NCBI GenBank assembly: GCA_026397755.1
Contig: JAPLUF010000290.1
Location: 1-46,947 of the forward strand
Reading direction: 5' to 3'
Source of the DNA: Verrucomicrobiota bacterium
GTDB lineage: Bacteria; Verrucomicrobiota; Verrucomicrobiia; Limisphaerales; UBA9464
DNA length: 46,947 bases
Shown here in pieces: positions 1-9,486 of the stretch. The notes beneath the pieces were generated by a model. The model made no database searches and was not told the origin of the DNA. It was given only the letters and a program-made list of their open reading frames with translations. Position 1 is the stretch's first letter; the number at the start of each line of letters is the position of its first letter. The position numbers were made by a program, and so were the translations under genes.

Positions 1-119
1 CCCAAGGCGGCCAGCAGCACTGCGAGGCGTTGGACGATGACGAAGACAATCATCCAGCAGCTCAGTGCGGCGAAGAGCAGGGGGGTCGAGAGGGTTTTGG
101 GCCTCTCGGTCGAAGCGGT

Positions 120-1655
120 TCAGAAGACCGGGCCCAAGGGCCAGGGGGCGAACTCCTCGTCGCCAATGCCAGCGTGCTCGCTCTTGGTGCGCTCACCATT
201 GGCCGCCGACAGGATGGCTTCAAAGATGCGTTCGCCCACTTGGGGAATTGTTTCCTCGCCATCCAGAATCGTGCCGGCATTGAGGTCGATGTCGCCTTCC
301 ATCCAGCGGTAGAGCGGTGTATGCGTGGAAACCTTGATGCAGGGAGCCGGTTTGCAGCCGTACACACTGCCGCGACCCGTGGTGAATACCCCGACCGTGC
401 AGCCTCCGGCCACCAATCCCGTCATGCTCACCGGGTCGTAGCCGGGCGTATCCATGAAGCACAGGCCAGGCCCTGTGATCGTCTGGGCATAGTGCAGCAC
501 CGACATGAGCGGGGCTTGGCCGCCTTTGGCCACGGCGCCGAGGCTCTTTTCGAAGATGGTCGTCAGGCCGCCCTCTTTGTTGCCGGCCGAGGGGTTGTTG
601 CTAATGGAGGCTCCGTGCTTCCGGGCGTGGTCTTCCCACCAGCGAATTCGTTCGAGCAGCGCATCGCACACCTCTCGGCTCACCGCGCGACGGGTGAGCA
701 GGTGTTCGGCGCCATAAATTTCTGGAGTCTCGGCCAAGACCGTCGTGCCGCCGTGGCGGATAATTTGGTCGGAAGCCCATCCCAGTGCCGGGTTGGCGGT
801 GATCCCACTGTGGCCATCGGAGCCACCGCAGTTCAGCGCCACGATGAGTCGACTCAAGGGCTGTGTGGATCGGCGCTGAGCGTTGACCGCAGGCAATAAA
901 CCGCTCACGGCTTTCACGGCGTCTTCTACCGTACGGCTGATGCCGCCCTGCTGCTGGATGTTGAGGACCAGCGGGGGTTCGCTGCCAGTCTCAGACTGAT
1001 CTAATCCGTGTCGGCGCACCATGGCTGCGGCCTGATTAGTCTCGCAGCCCAATCCGATAATGACGTAGGCGCCGATATTGGGATGGCGGGCGATTCCAAC
1101 GAGCACTCGCTGGAGAATTTCCGTGCCTTCATCGGCGGTGGCGCAGCCGGCCTTGTGGGTGAAGGCCACGACGCCGTCGATGCCGGGGAAGTCGCGCCGC
1201 AGCGCCTCAGGGGTGAAGCGTCGGGCCACGAATTGCGAGACACTGGCCGAACAGTTTACCGACGAAATCACTGCCACGTAGTTCCGCGTGCCGGCGCGGC
1301 CGCCCGGGCGAGTGAAGCCTTGGAAGGTGCGCCGTTCCGACTCGGGCAGGAGCAGCCATGGGGCGGTGGGTTCTAGAAAATGGTCGCCCGTGGCCAATTC
1401 ACCGGTATCCACATTGTGCACATGCACGTGGGTCCCGGCCGGGATGTCCATCGAAGCCCGTCCGATGAATTGCCCGTACTTGCGGATCGGGGACCCTTTC
1501 GCGAGCGGCCGAAGCGCCACCTTGTGGGCAGCCGGGATTGAGCCTTGGAAGGTGAGTTCACCCGCACTCTCGCCAGCGAGCAGGCGGCGGCGGACCACGG
1601 CGACATCGTCGTCCGGGTGGAGTCGGATTAAGGCATCGGCAGCAGAGAGGCTCAT
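120..1655 (-). CDS. uxaA: UxaA-family altronate dehydratase/hydrolase (SAF domain plus UxaA C-terminal domain)
   Basis: 516-aa ORF (track start 1670; MSLSAADALIRLHPDDDVAVVRR at 1655 is preferred). UxaA-like motifs: GFTRPGGRAGTRNYVAVISSVNCSA, FTHKAGCA, GLGCETNQ, LNCGGSDGHSGITANPALG, GIGDEEFAPW. Confidence 0.9.
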   Translation of the reverse strand: MSLSAADALIRLHPDDDVAVVRRRLLAGESAGELTFQGSIPAAHKVALRPLAKGSPIRKYGQFIGRASMDIPAGTHVHVHNVDTGELATGDHFLEPTAPWLLLPESERRTFQGFTRPGGRAGTRNYVAVISSVNCSASVSQFVARRFTPEALRRDFPGIDGVVAFTHKAGCATADEGTEILQRVLVGIARHPNIGAYVIIGLGCETNQAAAMVRRHGLDQSETGSEPPLVLNIQQQGGISRTVEDAVKAVSGLLPAVNAQRRSTQPLSRLIVALNCGGSDGHSGITANPALGWASDQIIRHGGTTVLAETPEIYGAEHLLTRRAVSREVCDALLERIRWWEDHARKHGASISNNPSAGNKEGGLTTIFEKSLGAVAKGGQAPLMSVLHYAQTITGPGLCFMDTPGYDPVSMTGLVAGGCTVGVFTTGRGSVYGCKPAPCIKVSTHTPLYRWMEGDIDLNAGTILDGEETIPQVGERIFEAILSAANGERTKSEHAGIGDEEFAPWPLGPVF

Positions 1656-1698
1656 GGTGATTGGAAGCAAAACTGCGCTCGACTGACCGTGGGTTCCA

Positions 1699-1724
1699 GA
1701 CTGTTTGTTGGGACTGTTTGTTGG
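1699..1724. repeat. Exact 13-bp tandem duplication upstream of uxaA
   Basis: GACTGTTTGTTGG at 1699-1711 and 1712-1724. Confidence 0.9.
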
Positions 1725-1751
1725 GCGGCTTGGGTGTTGGCCTGCCCGAGT

Positions 1752-4700
1752 TCATAGACCCGCCGGCACGAGTACTCGGTAGGATCGGCGTTCGCTCGAG
1801 AGGGGTTCTGTGCGCTCGATTGTTCGGGCATTGGGCAGGGCAGGTACCTCCAGCAGGCTCGACCAGACTCCGAGTTCGAGCGCCTCCGACACTTGCAGCG
1901 AGTAGCGTTGATTGACCAACGCTGGAAAGCGGAGCCGCAGTCCGGTGGGGGTGAGTTCAGCGCTCAAACGCAAACCCTCCGCCGGTCCGCCGGAACCAGG
2001 GCTGCCTCCAAGAAGGCTCCCAACGCGCCACTGAGTCTTGTCGCTCCAGCGATCAGGGCTGGCTTGTTCATCGACGACTTCCATGGAAAAGCCACCGCCA
2101 TCCGCGGCCGGAAACCAGTCCTTGAATCCGAAGTCCAAGATCTCCTCGCCCTGAGCATCCAGTAGTCGGAGCCGTTCTCCACCGTTGTCGAGGCGGCCGA
2201 CATATTGGCCGGCCACCGGCACACCTGCTCCGTACCGAGCGGTGAAGGCGGTGGCGTTGGCGACGATCACCACGCGTGCGCCCGGGTCCAATCGCTTCAC
2301 TGTGCTGGTGGAGAAGTCGAAGTCCACGCCATCGACCAGCCGGATGCCGGCGAGATCGAGTGACTCGCTGGGCGAGAGGTTGCGCAGCTCCAGAAACTCC
2401 AACTCATCGGGCAGAGACGAACCCACGGGACCGGCCGGCGGATTGAAATGGATCTCGGTGATTCGCAGCCAGCGTTGCGCGGCGCTGGGGTCGCCGGCGT
2501 AGGTGAGTTGGTGCGCGGTCTTGCCCCGGGGATTGAGCAGCGTGAGCGTTTCGCCGCGGGCTGAGAGTTGGCCAGAATACGGGCCCACCACGAAGAGTCC
2601 CTGACCTCCGCGCGGTCCGGTGGTGCGAGCGCGGAACTGGCGGACGTCGGGGCTGACGTACACCACGCTGTTGGAGGGGAGCACCGTGCCCGGATGGAAG
2701 GTGAACTCGACGGCACCGTCGAGCTTCCAACCGCTCAAGTCCAAGGCGAGGCCCGACCGGTTGGTGAGCACCAGGAACTCGTGCGCCTGGTTGCCTGAAA
2801 CTGGGTTGAATTCTACGTCCAGGATTTCAGGGGCCGCGTCTTCCGGTTGCGTCAGGGGGATGCCGGCGTTGTTGGAATTATTAATGCCAATGGTCCGGGC
2901 GGTGTTGGTGACGCAGTGGGTGAGGTACCAGTGGCGTCGACGCGGTTCGATGAATTGGTTGAGCAAGTCGCCGACGCCTGCGGTGAAGGTCTTGTTGCCG
3001 GCCCACGGTGAAGCGCCCCATTTCACGCGATCCAGCAGCGCCTCTGGACCAATGAGGTTGGTCAGGGCGACCACGCGGTTCTCGAGGATCCGTTTCTCAA
3101 AAGGCGTTCCCGGCGGCTGGACCAGCAAGTCGAGAATGGAGCGTTGACGGCGCAGGAGCATCTGGCGCGTTTCGGGCAGTCGAACAATCACGTCATAGAG
3201 GCGGTTGAAGTTGCCGCCGGTGCTGGAGCCTCCGTACAGCGGGTGACTCTTGGATCCATCCACCGTGGCCTCCAGCGGGTTGCTGCCGCCGTAGAGCTGT
3301 CCCCACGACGCATTCATGTCGAAGGGGATATTGCGCCAAAGCCCGTCCCCGAAGGTGTCGCGGTAGAGGCTCATGTTGGCCCACACGTCGTCGTTCTCAG
3401 CGCACCATCGGGTGCCGGCCAAGTGGTTGATAACCTGGGGCACATCGAGCAAGTCGAACACCGTGTTGCGCCGCGTCGTCAGCGGGGACGTTTCGCGGAT
3501 ACCGTTGGCCAGTTGCAAATAATCGGTGCGGCTGGGGTCGTTGTCGGGCTCGAGTTTCTGGAAGACGCCGGTGCTGGAAAAGTCCGGGGTCAGGTTGCCC
3601 ACGGCCTTGTAGAGGGCGCCCCGCGGGTCGTAGCCCATGCGCTCCACTTGTTCTTGGCCGATGACATCGTTGTGGAAGGCCAGTTGATAGAACTGACCAT
3701 TTAAGTGGACCCGCACCGGGTAGTGGAATGGGGAGGGGACTCCGAGTTGCTCCAGGAACCAGAAGCAGAGGCTCTGGCGCAAGTAGGCTGGGTCGAGGTA
3801 TTCGGCCAAGAGCGCCGACTTGCGGACACTCCCGCCGGGTCCGGGATGACGGAGTTCGTACCCTCGGTTGAACTCCAGGCGATGCGACTTCTTGTTCAAT
3901 CCAGCCGAGGTGTTTCCGCGCAATTCCATGTAGGCGTTGTCGTAGAGTTCGCCGTCGTGGAAGAGGGCGATCCGACCACCGGACTCGGTGTCGATGCCGG
4001 CCAGTTGATTGGGTGCAATGAAGAGGTGGAAGACCGGCAGCTGAGTTACGAAATTGGTGGGTTGGACGAGGGTGCCGAGGTATTCCGGGGAGGTGGTTGC
4101 GCTGGGAAAGAGCGGCCAGCGGGACGTGGCGCCGAGGGTGTCCGTGGCCACGATCCGGTAGCGGATCATTTGCCCTGGCGAGGCCAAGTCGGCGGGCAAG
4201 GTCGCCGCGTAGACGCCATCCCCGGCGGCGCCGTCTCCGTGGGCACCGTCATCCCACATCGGGATCCCGGTCTCCGCGCCGAAGAGGATGCGGTAGCGCA
4301 GCGTGACACTCGACACCGGTTGGAAGGTGTTGCGGACCCGGGTTGTGACGCGGAGGTCTTCGGTGTCGGTGGGGACCTTGGGTGTGTGCAGGACCTCCCC
4401 AATGAGGGGTCCCGGCAGGGCGGTGCCCCCCAGGTTGGCAGAACCGGGTGTGGGTCGCGTGAAGTAGACGCCAGAAGGTCCCCGATCCCAGGAATTGCCC
4501 TGAGGTACCTGGACAACTCCATGCGAGAGATCGGGAACTTGCGGTGGATAGGTCGCTTTGAACTCGCTGGCGATGTTCGTGCCGTCCGGACGTACCAACG
4601 CCAAGTATTCACCGCCCGCGGCGAGTTGGAAATTGGTGTGGAGGCGGGATCCCGGAGTCCGTCGGTCGGCACCTGAGGCGAAGACCACTAGGAATCCGCC

Positions 4701-6170
4701 GGCCGCCAGATTAGTTTCGGGAAACCGCCACTTAGTCAGGTTGCCGGCGTCATCCGTGAGCGACCATCCGCGCAAGTTGAGGGGAGCCTCCGCAGGGTTG
4801 AAGAGTTCGATCCAATCCACGTACTGCCCGGTCTCGTCCTTGAGGGTGCGCGTATTGGAAGCCATGAACTCGCTCAAGTACGGCGCAGTCTCGGAGGCGT
4901 CGGGGTCCAGTCGCACGATCCACGGCAGACCTGCGAAAGTATTGGGTGATGAGGCTAGGTCGTTAATGCCATGAACGAGGGTCCAAGCGAACTGCACTGG
5001 CCCGACCGGTGGAGCAGGGAAACTAAAGCGGAACTGGCTTCCGCTCAGGGCGATGACCGCTGTTGCGGGCACACCATTGATGAGCAAATCGGATGCCTCC
5101 ACGCCCGTCACCGGTTCACTGAAGAGGACGGAGAGCGAATCCAGAGATCTCACTGTGGCTCCCGAAGCGGGAAGCAATCCGGTGAGGGTCGGCGGTGTGT
5201 GATCCACCAACCGGTAGGTCCCCCCTCCGTTGCCTGTGACTGCCGGGTCGAAGCGGTTGGGCGGCTCGGCTTGATCCTCTAAAGCGAGTCGGGGATCCCA
5301 CTCGACGGTGACCGCTCCGTAGGTCGGTTGGGTGAATTCGAAACGGTAGGAGGTTGGAGTGGTGGCCGTGACCGATTTGGCTCCGATGCCGTTGACCAGC
5401 AGGTGCGCCGCCACCACTCCGGTGACAGGTTCGCTGAAGGTCACTGTCAATGCGGTGAACGTCTCGACCGTCGAACCGGGGACGGGATCCATGCGGAGCA
5501 CCGTCGGTGCTACCGAGTCTTTCTGGATGGCCTCCAGCGAGGCATCAAAGCCCAAATCACTGCTGCCGAGGCTGCTCTGGAAAACTTGGATTGCGAGGAC
5601 ATTGGTCCCGGCCTGCAGGTACAGGACCGGATCTGGTAGGGTGTATTCCGTGAAGGCAACGGGTTCTGCGGCGTTGTCGGCCAGGGTTGCCAAGCCTACC
5701 GCATCGCCAGAGGCACCCGGCACGTTTACCCGAAGCACCTCGGTGCCATTAATCCAAGCCACGAAGCCATCATCGACCAGCGCTCCGAGTCGGAGGGCGC
5801 TCACTTCGGTGATGGTCTGCACGACGAACGGGCAGCGCAGGAAGAGCGACCCGTAGACATTTTGCATGCCGCTGATCTGGGTGCCGCCCGGAAGAATATC
5901 GCCGTACCAGAAGGGGGCTGGAGCCGACGCGAACTGAGTCTCCTTGAACTCTACGGTGCGCCACGCCGTGACCGGAGCCGAGGCCTCGTTGGTTCCCGGT
6001 CGCCAACGCCAGGTTGCGCCGGTGGGAATCAGGGTCTCGGCCTGGAGATTGAGGCTGATTTGTGGGGCCAATCCGACCCAAAGAACGATGAACAACCACT
6101 GAACGACCCCGTCGAGTTTTCGGGGCCGAGGTCTGCTAGGGATCACTTGCAGACAGTTCTCCGGGGTCAT
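1752..6170 (-). CDS. Large secreted multidomain protein: SbsA-like Ig domains, several lamin-tail domains and a CotH kinase-like domain
   Basis: 1472-aa ORF. Two 'LxVxFSEPVTGVxAxxLLVNG' Ig-like repeats; lamin-tail signatures (ASNTRTLKDETGQYVDWIELFNPAEAPLNLRGWSLTDD; EFLVLTNRSGLALDLSGWKLDG; LEFLELRNLSPSESLDLAGIRLVDG); CotH-like block (ELRGNTSAGLNKKSHRLEF ... IPFDMNASWGQLYGG). Confidence 0.85.
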   Translation of the reverse strand: MTPENCLQVIPSRPRPRKLDGVVQWLFIVLWVGLAPQISLNLQAETLIPTGATWRWRPGTNEASAPVTAWRTVEFKETQFASAPAPFWYGDILPGGTQISGMQNVYGSLFLRCPFVVQTITEVSALRLGALVDDGFVAWINGTEVLRVNVPGASGDAVGLATLADNAAEPVAFTEYTLPDPVLYLQAGTNVLAIQVFQSSLGSSDLGFDASLEAIQKDSVAPTVLRMDPVPGSTVETFTALTVTFSEPVTGVVAAHLLVNGIGAKSVTATTPTSYRFEFTQPTYGAVTVEWDPRLALEDQAEPPNRFDPAVTGNGGGTYRLVDHTPPTLTGLLPASGATVRSLDSLSVLFSEPVTGVEASDLLINGVPATAVIALSGSQFRFSFPAPPVGPVQFAWTLVHGINDLASSPNTFAGLPWIVRLDPDASETAPYLSEFMASNTRTLKDETGQYVDWIELFNPAEAPLNLRGWSLTDDAGNLTKWRFPETNLAAGGFLVVFASGADRRTPGSRLHTNFQLAAGGEYLALVRPDGTNIASEFKATYPPQVPDLSHGVVQVPQGNSWDRGPSGVYFTRPTPGSANLGGTALPGPLIGEVLHTPKVPTDTEDLRVTTRVRNTFQPVSSVTLRYRILFGAETGIPMWDDGAHGDGAAGDGVYAATLPADLASPGQMIRYRIVATDTLGATSRWPLFPSATTSPEYLGTLVQPTNFVTQLPVFHLFIAPNQLAGIDTESGGRIALFHDGELYDNAYMELRGNTSAGLNKKSHRLEFNRGYELRHPGPGGSVRKSALLAEYLDPAYLRQSLCFWFLEQLGVPSPFHYPVRVHLNGQFYQLAFHNDVIGQEQVERMGYDPRGALYKAVGNLTPDFSSTGVFQKLEPDNDPSRTDYLQLANGIRETSPLTTRRNTVFDLLDVPQVINHLAGTRWCAENDDVWANMSLYRDTFGDGLWRNIPFDMNASWGQLYGGSNPLEATVDGSKSHPLYGGSSTGGNFNRLYDVIVRLPETRQMLLRRQRSILDLLVQPPGTPFEKRILENRVVALTNLIGPEALLDRVKWGASPWAGNKTFTAGVGDLLNQFIEPRRRHWYLTHCVTNTARTIGINNSNNAGIPLTQPEDAAPEILDVEFNPVSGNQAHEFLVLTNRSGLALDLSGWKLDGAVEFTFHPGTVLPSNSVVYVSPDVRQFRARTTGPRGGQGLFVVGPYSGQLSARGETLTLLNPRGKTAHQLTYAGDPSAAQRWLRITEIHFNPPAGPVGSSLPDELEFLELRNLSPSESLDLAGIRLVDGVDFDFSTSTVKRLDPGARVVIVANATAFTARYGAGVPVAGQYVGRLDNGGERLRLLDAQGEEILDFGFKDWFPAADGGGFSMEVVDEQASPDRWSDKTQWRVGSLLGGSPGSGGPAEGLRLSAELTPTGLRLRFPALVNQRYSLQVSEALELGVWSSLLEVPALPNARTIERTEPLSSERRSYRVLVPAGL

Positions 6171-6246
6171 TCCAAAAGGCTAGGAGGACCCGGTAGGATC
6201 AACAAGCGTGCAGGCCCTGAGACTCCAGGGTCGGTGGGGTTAACTC

Positions 6247-7065
6247 TCATTCAAAGTGCGGCTCGTTGTCGCGGTTCCAGAAACGGGCCACGGCCTTGCG
6301 TTGGGCGGGGTCTTTATGGAGTTGGCCGATGATGTCCAATCGGCGCTTGGATTCGGCATGGCCGTCGCAGAAGACCAGGGATGTGCGGCCAGCGTGGATC
6401 TCCAGCGGCCATTGGCGCTCCTCGTACATGCCGATGAATCCGCTCCAGTCGCGGTCGCCCTTCTTCTTCACGTCCCAGTTGCTGTCGCCGAAAGAAATCA
6501 TCTCGGAGGGGTTCTTGACCGAGGCTTCTTTGGTTTCACCCCAGACCGGATCCCCGAGGTACACGCCGAGCCCGGTGTTGGGTGTCAGCCCGGCGAAGGC
6601 GCCCCAGACGTTGTAGCCGTAGCTCATGAAGAAAGTGCCTCCTGGGCGCAGGCGCACTTCGTCCTTCAGGTAGCCCAGCTTGGCCGGGGCCCCGCTGCCG
6701 AACTTCGGAACCCATTGCGACTGCTGGGGTGCGGCCGGGCACCGGAAAATATCGGTGTTCTGACCGCCATACATGCTGCTGCGGAGCAGGGCTGGCCAGA
6801 TCCAGGCGGCCCCGTCGCCGCCGTCGATGCCCACCGGATACACCCCGTGGTCCATAATGTAGGTGATCGTCGCCAGGCCCATTTGGCGCAAATTGCTAAT
6901 GCATTTCACGCCGTTGGCCTTGGCCTTGGCCTTCGAGAGCGCCGGTAAGAGCATCCCGGCCAAGATGGCGATGATGGCGATGACCACCAGCAGTTCAATG
7001 AGGGTGAAACCGGTGGCACCGTGGGCTCGGTGACCGGTCCGTTGGTTCAGGGTTTTCGGATGCAT
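6247..7065 (-). CDS. Type II secretion/pilin-like protein with prepilin N-terminal cleavage/methylation domain
   Basis: N-terminus [34 protein letters not shown] is a canonical prepilin segment; C-terminal '[18 protein letters not shown]' motif is typical of PVC pseudopilins. Confidence 0.92.
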   Translation of the reverse strand: MHPKTLNQRTGHRAHGATGFTLIELLVVIAIIAILAGMLLPALSKAKAKANGVKCISNLRQMGLATITYIMDHGVYPVGIDGGDGAAWIWPALLRSSMYGGQNTDIFRCPAAPQQSQWVPKFGSGAPAKLGYLKDEVRLRPGGTFFMSYGYNVWGAFAGLTPNTGLGVYLGDPVWGETKEASVKNPSEMISFGDSNWDVKKKGDRDWSGFIGMYEERQWPLEIHAGRTSLVFCDGHAESKRRLDIIGQLHKDPAQRKAVARFWNRDNEPHFE

Positions 7066-7164
7066 GGGGTGCGTGGGGAGAATTTTTCCGGGGAATGGAA
7101 CTGCTCTATCAGGCGTTGGCGATCCACGGAAGGGGAATCACCGATTGGTTTCTCCCCCGCGACA

Positions 7165-7293
7165 CACCGGCGGCGGCGGGGCTGGACCGCAGCGAGCATC
7201 GGATCGCAGCACCCCAATCCCCATCGTGCGTCAGCGCGAAAGCCCCTGCCTTCCGAACGATCCCTGCGAGCGTAGGTCCAACCCCGCGGAGCC
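7165..7293 (+). repeat. Copy A of an interspersed structured repeat (concentric inverted arms)
   Basis: Aligns by hand to the reverse complement of 26841-26972 (about 93/117 identical in gap-free blocks). Arms: 7176-7188/7275-7287, 7201-7206/7258-7263, 7224-7229/7234-7239. Confidence 0.8.
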
Positions 7294-7431
7294 ATTCCAA
7301 GACTGCACCTCCTCCACCGTGGATTGCCGTTTCCGGGCCGCCCCCGCAGCCGGTGCGGGCAATTTGATCCTCCTGTAACCCCTCGCCTCCGGGCTTTCCG
7401 GCGGTAGGGCTGCTGAGCTAACCTCAGGTCC

Positions 7432-8787
7432 ATGTTCGACTCCCTGAGTGGCAAATTGCAGAACGTCTTCCGCAACCTGCGCGGACTAGGGAAGATTTCC
7501 GAGGGCAACGTGTCGGAGTCCCTGCGCGATGTGCGCATGGCGCTGCTGGAGGCCGACGTGCACTTCAAGGTTGCCAAGGATTTCATCGAATCGATCAAGG
7601 CTAAGGCCCTGGGAGAAGAAGTCGTTCAGTCGGTCCACCCAGGCCAGCAGATGATTAAGATCATCAGCGATGAGTTGGTCACTCTGCTGGGATCGCAAAA
7701 CCAGGGGCTTCACCTCACCGGAAACCCGGCCTGCATTTTGATGTGCGGTCTCCACGGCTCGGGCAAGACCACCAGTTCCGGCAAGCTGGCCAAACTGCTG
7801 CTGAAGCAAGGGAAGCTGCCGTTGCTTGTGGCCGCTGATGTGTATCGTCCGGCCGCCATGGACCAATTGGCTACTCTTGGCGCGCAAATTGGTGTGCCGG
7901 TCTTCGTGATGAAGGGAGAGACCGACGTGATTAAGATCGCCCGGGAGGCGCTCGAATACGCGGCGGGTCACCAGTGCAACACGGTCATCTTTGATACCGC
8001 AGGGCGTCTTCAAATCGACGAAAACTTAGTCCAGGAACTGGTGCGTCTGCGTGATCTCATCAAACCGGCCGAGACCCTGCTGGTCCTCGACGCGGCCACG
8101 GGCCAAGAGGCCGTCAGCGTGGCCACCCATTTCGACAAGGCCCTCAATATCACGGGTGCCATTCTGAGCAAGCTCGATGGTGACGCCCGCGGTGGTGCGG
8201 CTCTGTCCTTCCGACACGTGGTGGGCAAGCCCATCAAGTTCATGGGCGTCGGCGAGAAGTTGGACGATCTCGAGCTGTTCCATCCCGAGCGCATGGCCCA
8301 GCGCATCCTGGGCATGGGCGATGTCGTCACGCTGGTCGAGAAGGCGATCGATCGTATCGATGCCTCCAAGGCGATGGATCTTGAGGAGAAGATGCGCAAG
8401 GGTCAGTTCACCCTGGATGACTTCCTCATGCAGCTCCGCGAGATGAAGAAACTTGGGCCGCTTCAGGACATCGTTGGCCTGCTGCCTGGGGGTTCGGAGA
8501 TGCTCAAGAACACGGATCTCTCCAAGAGTGAAAAGGACTTCAAGCGCATGGAGGGCATCTTGTGCGGCATGACGTGTCAGGAGCGTGGTTCTCCCCAAAT
8601 TCTCAACGCCCGGCGTCGTCAGCGTATTGCCAAGGGATCGGGGGTCACCGTCACCGAAGTGAACAACCTGCTCAAGCGCTTCGATGAGATGCGGGACATG
8701 ATGCGCAAGATGGGCAAGTTCCAGAAGATGATGACTAAGATGGGCGGGGCCGGCGGACTCATGGGCAAGATGCCCTTTGGGCGCTGA
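7432..8787 (+). CDS. ffh: Signal recognition particle protein Ffh
   Basis: 451 aa; MFDSLSGKLQNVFRNLRGLGKISEGNV, GLHGSGKTTSSGKLAKLL, DTAGRLQIDE, TKLDGDARGGAALS (here SKLDGDARGGAALS), M-domain with IAKGSGVTVTEVNNLLKRF. Confidence 0.98.
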   Translation: MFDSLSGKLQNVFRNLRGLGKISEGNVSESLRDVRMALLEADVHFKVAKDFIESIKAKALGEEVVQSVHPGQQMIKIISDELVTLLGSQNQGLHLTGNPACILMCGLHGSGKTTSSGKLAKLLLKQGKLPLLVAADVYRPAAMDQLATLGAQIGVPVFVMKGETDVIKIAREALEYAAGHQCNTVIFDTAGRLQIDENLVQELVRLRDLIKPAETLLVLDAATGQEAVSVATHFDKALNITGAILSKLDGDARGGAALSFRHVVGKPIKFMGVGEKLDDLELFHPERMAQRILGMGDVVTLVEKAIDRIDASKAMDLEEKMRKGQFTLDDFLMQLREMKKLGPLQDIVGLLPGGSEMLKNTDLSKSEKDFKRMEGILCGMTCQERGSPQILNARRRQRIAKGSGVTVTEVNNLLKRFDEMRDMMRKMGKFQKMMTKMGGAGGLMGKMPFGR

Positions 8788-8817
8788 GGTTTGCTGAGGC
8801 TCATTCCGGATTCGGCG

Positions 8818-9486
8818 TCAGCCGACCGATGCGGTTTCCTGAAAGAGGTCAGAAACGGCCGACCAGACGGCCTCTTCGACGCATTCTAACAATCCGCCGG
8901 CATCGACGTGTCGCCAGCGATCGGGCTCCGCGTGGAATGCCTCTCGGAAGCCTTGGGCCACCCGGGCGAAGAAGGCTTCCTGCTCTTCGTCGAAGCGGTC
9001 GGAGGGTTCGCTCGTCGCCTGCGCGGCCTGGCGTCCGGCCAAACGGGTTCGGGCGATTTCCGGGGCCACATCCAGCCAGAGTGTTCGATCCGGTCGCAGA
9101 CCTCCCACGGCCAGTTGGATCACCGACTGGACGGCTGCCAGATCCAGTCCGCGTCCAAACCCTTGATAGGCGACGGTCGAGTCGTAGAAGCGGTCGCAAA
9201 GGACGATTTGGCCCGACCGCAGCGCCGGAAGGATTCGCTGTTGCACCAATTCGGCGCGGCTCGCGTTCATGAGCAGCAATTCCGTTTCGGCAGACATGCT
9301 CCGACCATCCGGATCGTGCTTGAGCAAGTGGCGGATTTTTTCACCCAGCGGTGTCCCACCAGGTTCCCGAAGTTCCAGAACCGATCGCCCTTGGCGGCGC
9401 AAGCGTTCGGCCAAGCGGGCAATTTGCGTGGACTTCCCGGCGGCCTCGCCGCCCTCGAGCGTGATGAAGCGACCCGGATGACTCAC
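8818..9486 (-). CDS. tmk: Thymidylate kinase
   Basis: GRFITLEGGEAAGKSTQIARLAERL P-loop, LELREPGGTPLGEKIR, CDRFYDSTVAYQGFGRGL. GTG start. Confidence 0.96.
   Translation of the reverse strand: MSHPGRFITLEGGEAAGKSTQIARLAERLRRQGRSVLELREPGGTPLGEKIRHLLKHDPDGRSMSAETELLLMNASRAELVQQRILPALRSGQIVLCDRFYDSTVAYQGFGRGLDLAAVQSVIQLAVGGLRPDRTLWLDVAPEIARTRLAGRQAAQATSEPSDRFDEEQEAFFARVAQGFREAFHAEPDRWRHVDAGGLLECVEEAVWSAVSDLFQETASVG

Noticed and set aside
1-116. Minus-strand hydrophobic reading (STPLLFAALSCWMIVFVIVQRLAVLLAALG) just downstream of the uxaA stop
   Set aside because: Possible start of a membrane protein, but truncated by the window edge and too short to call.
30-899. 289-aa + ORF at the window start
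   Set aside because: Antisense to uxaA, which has strong motifs.
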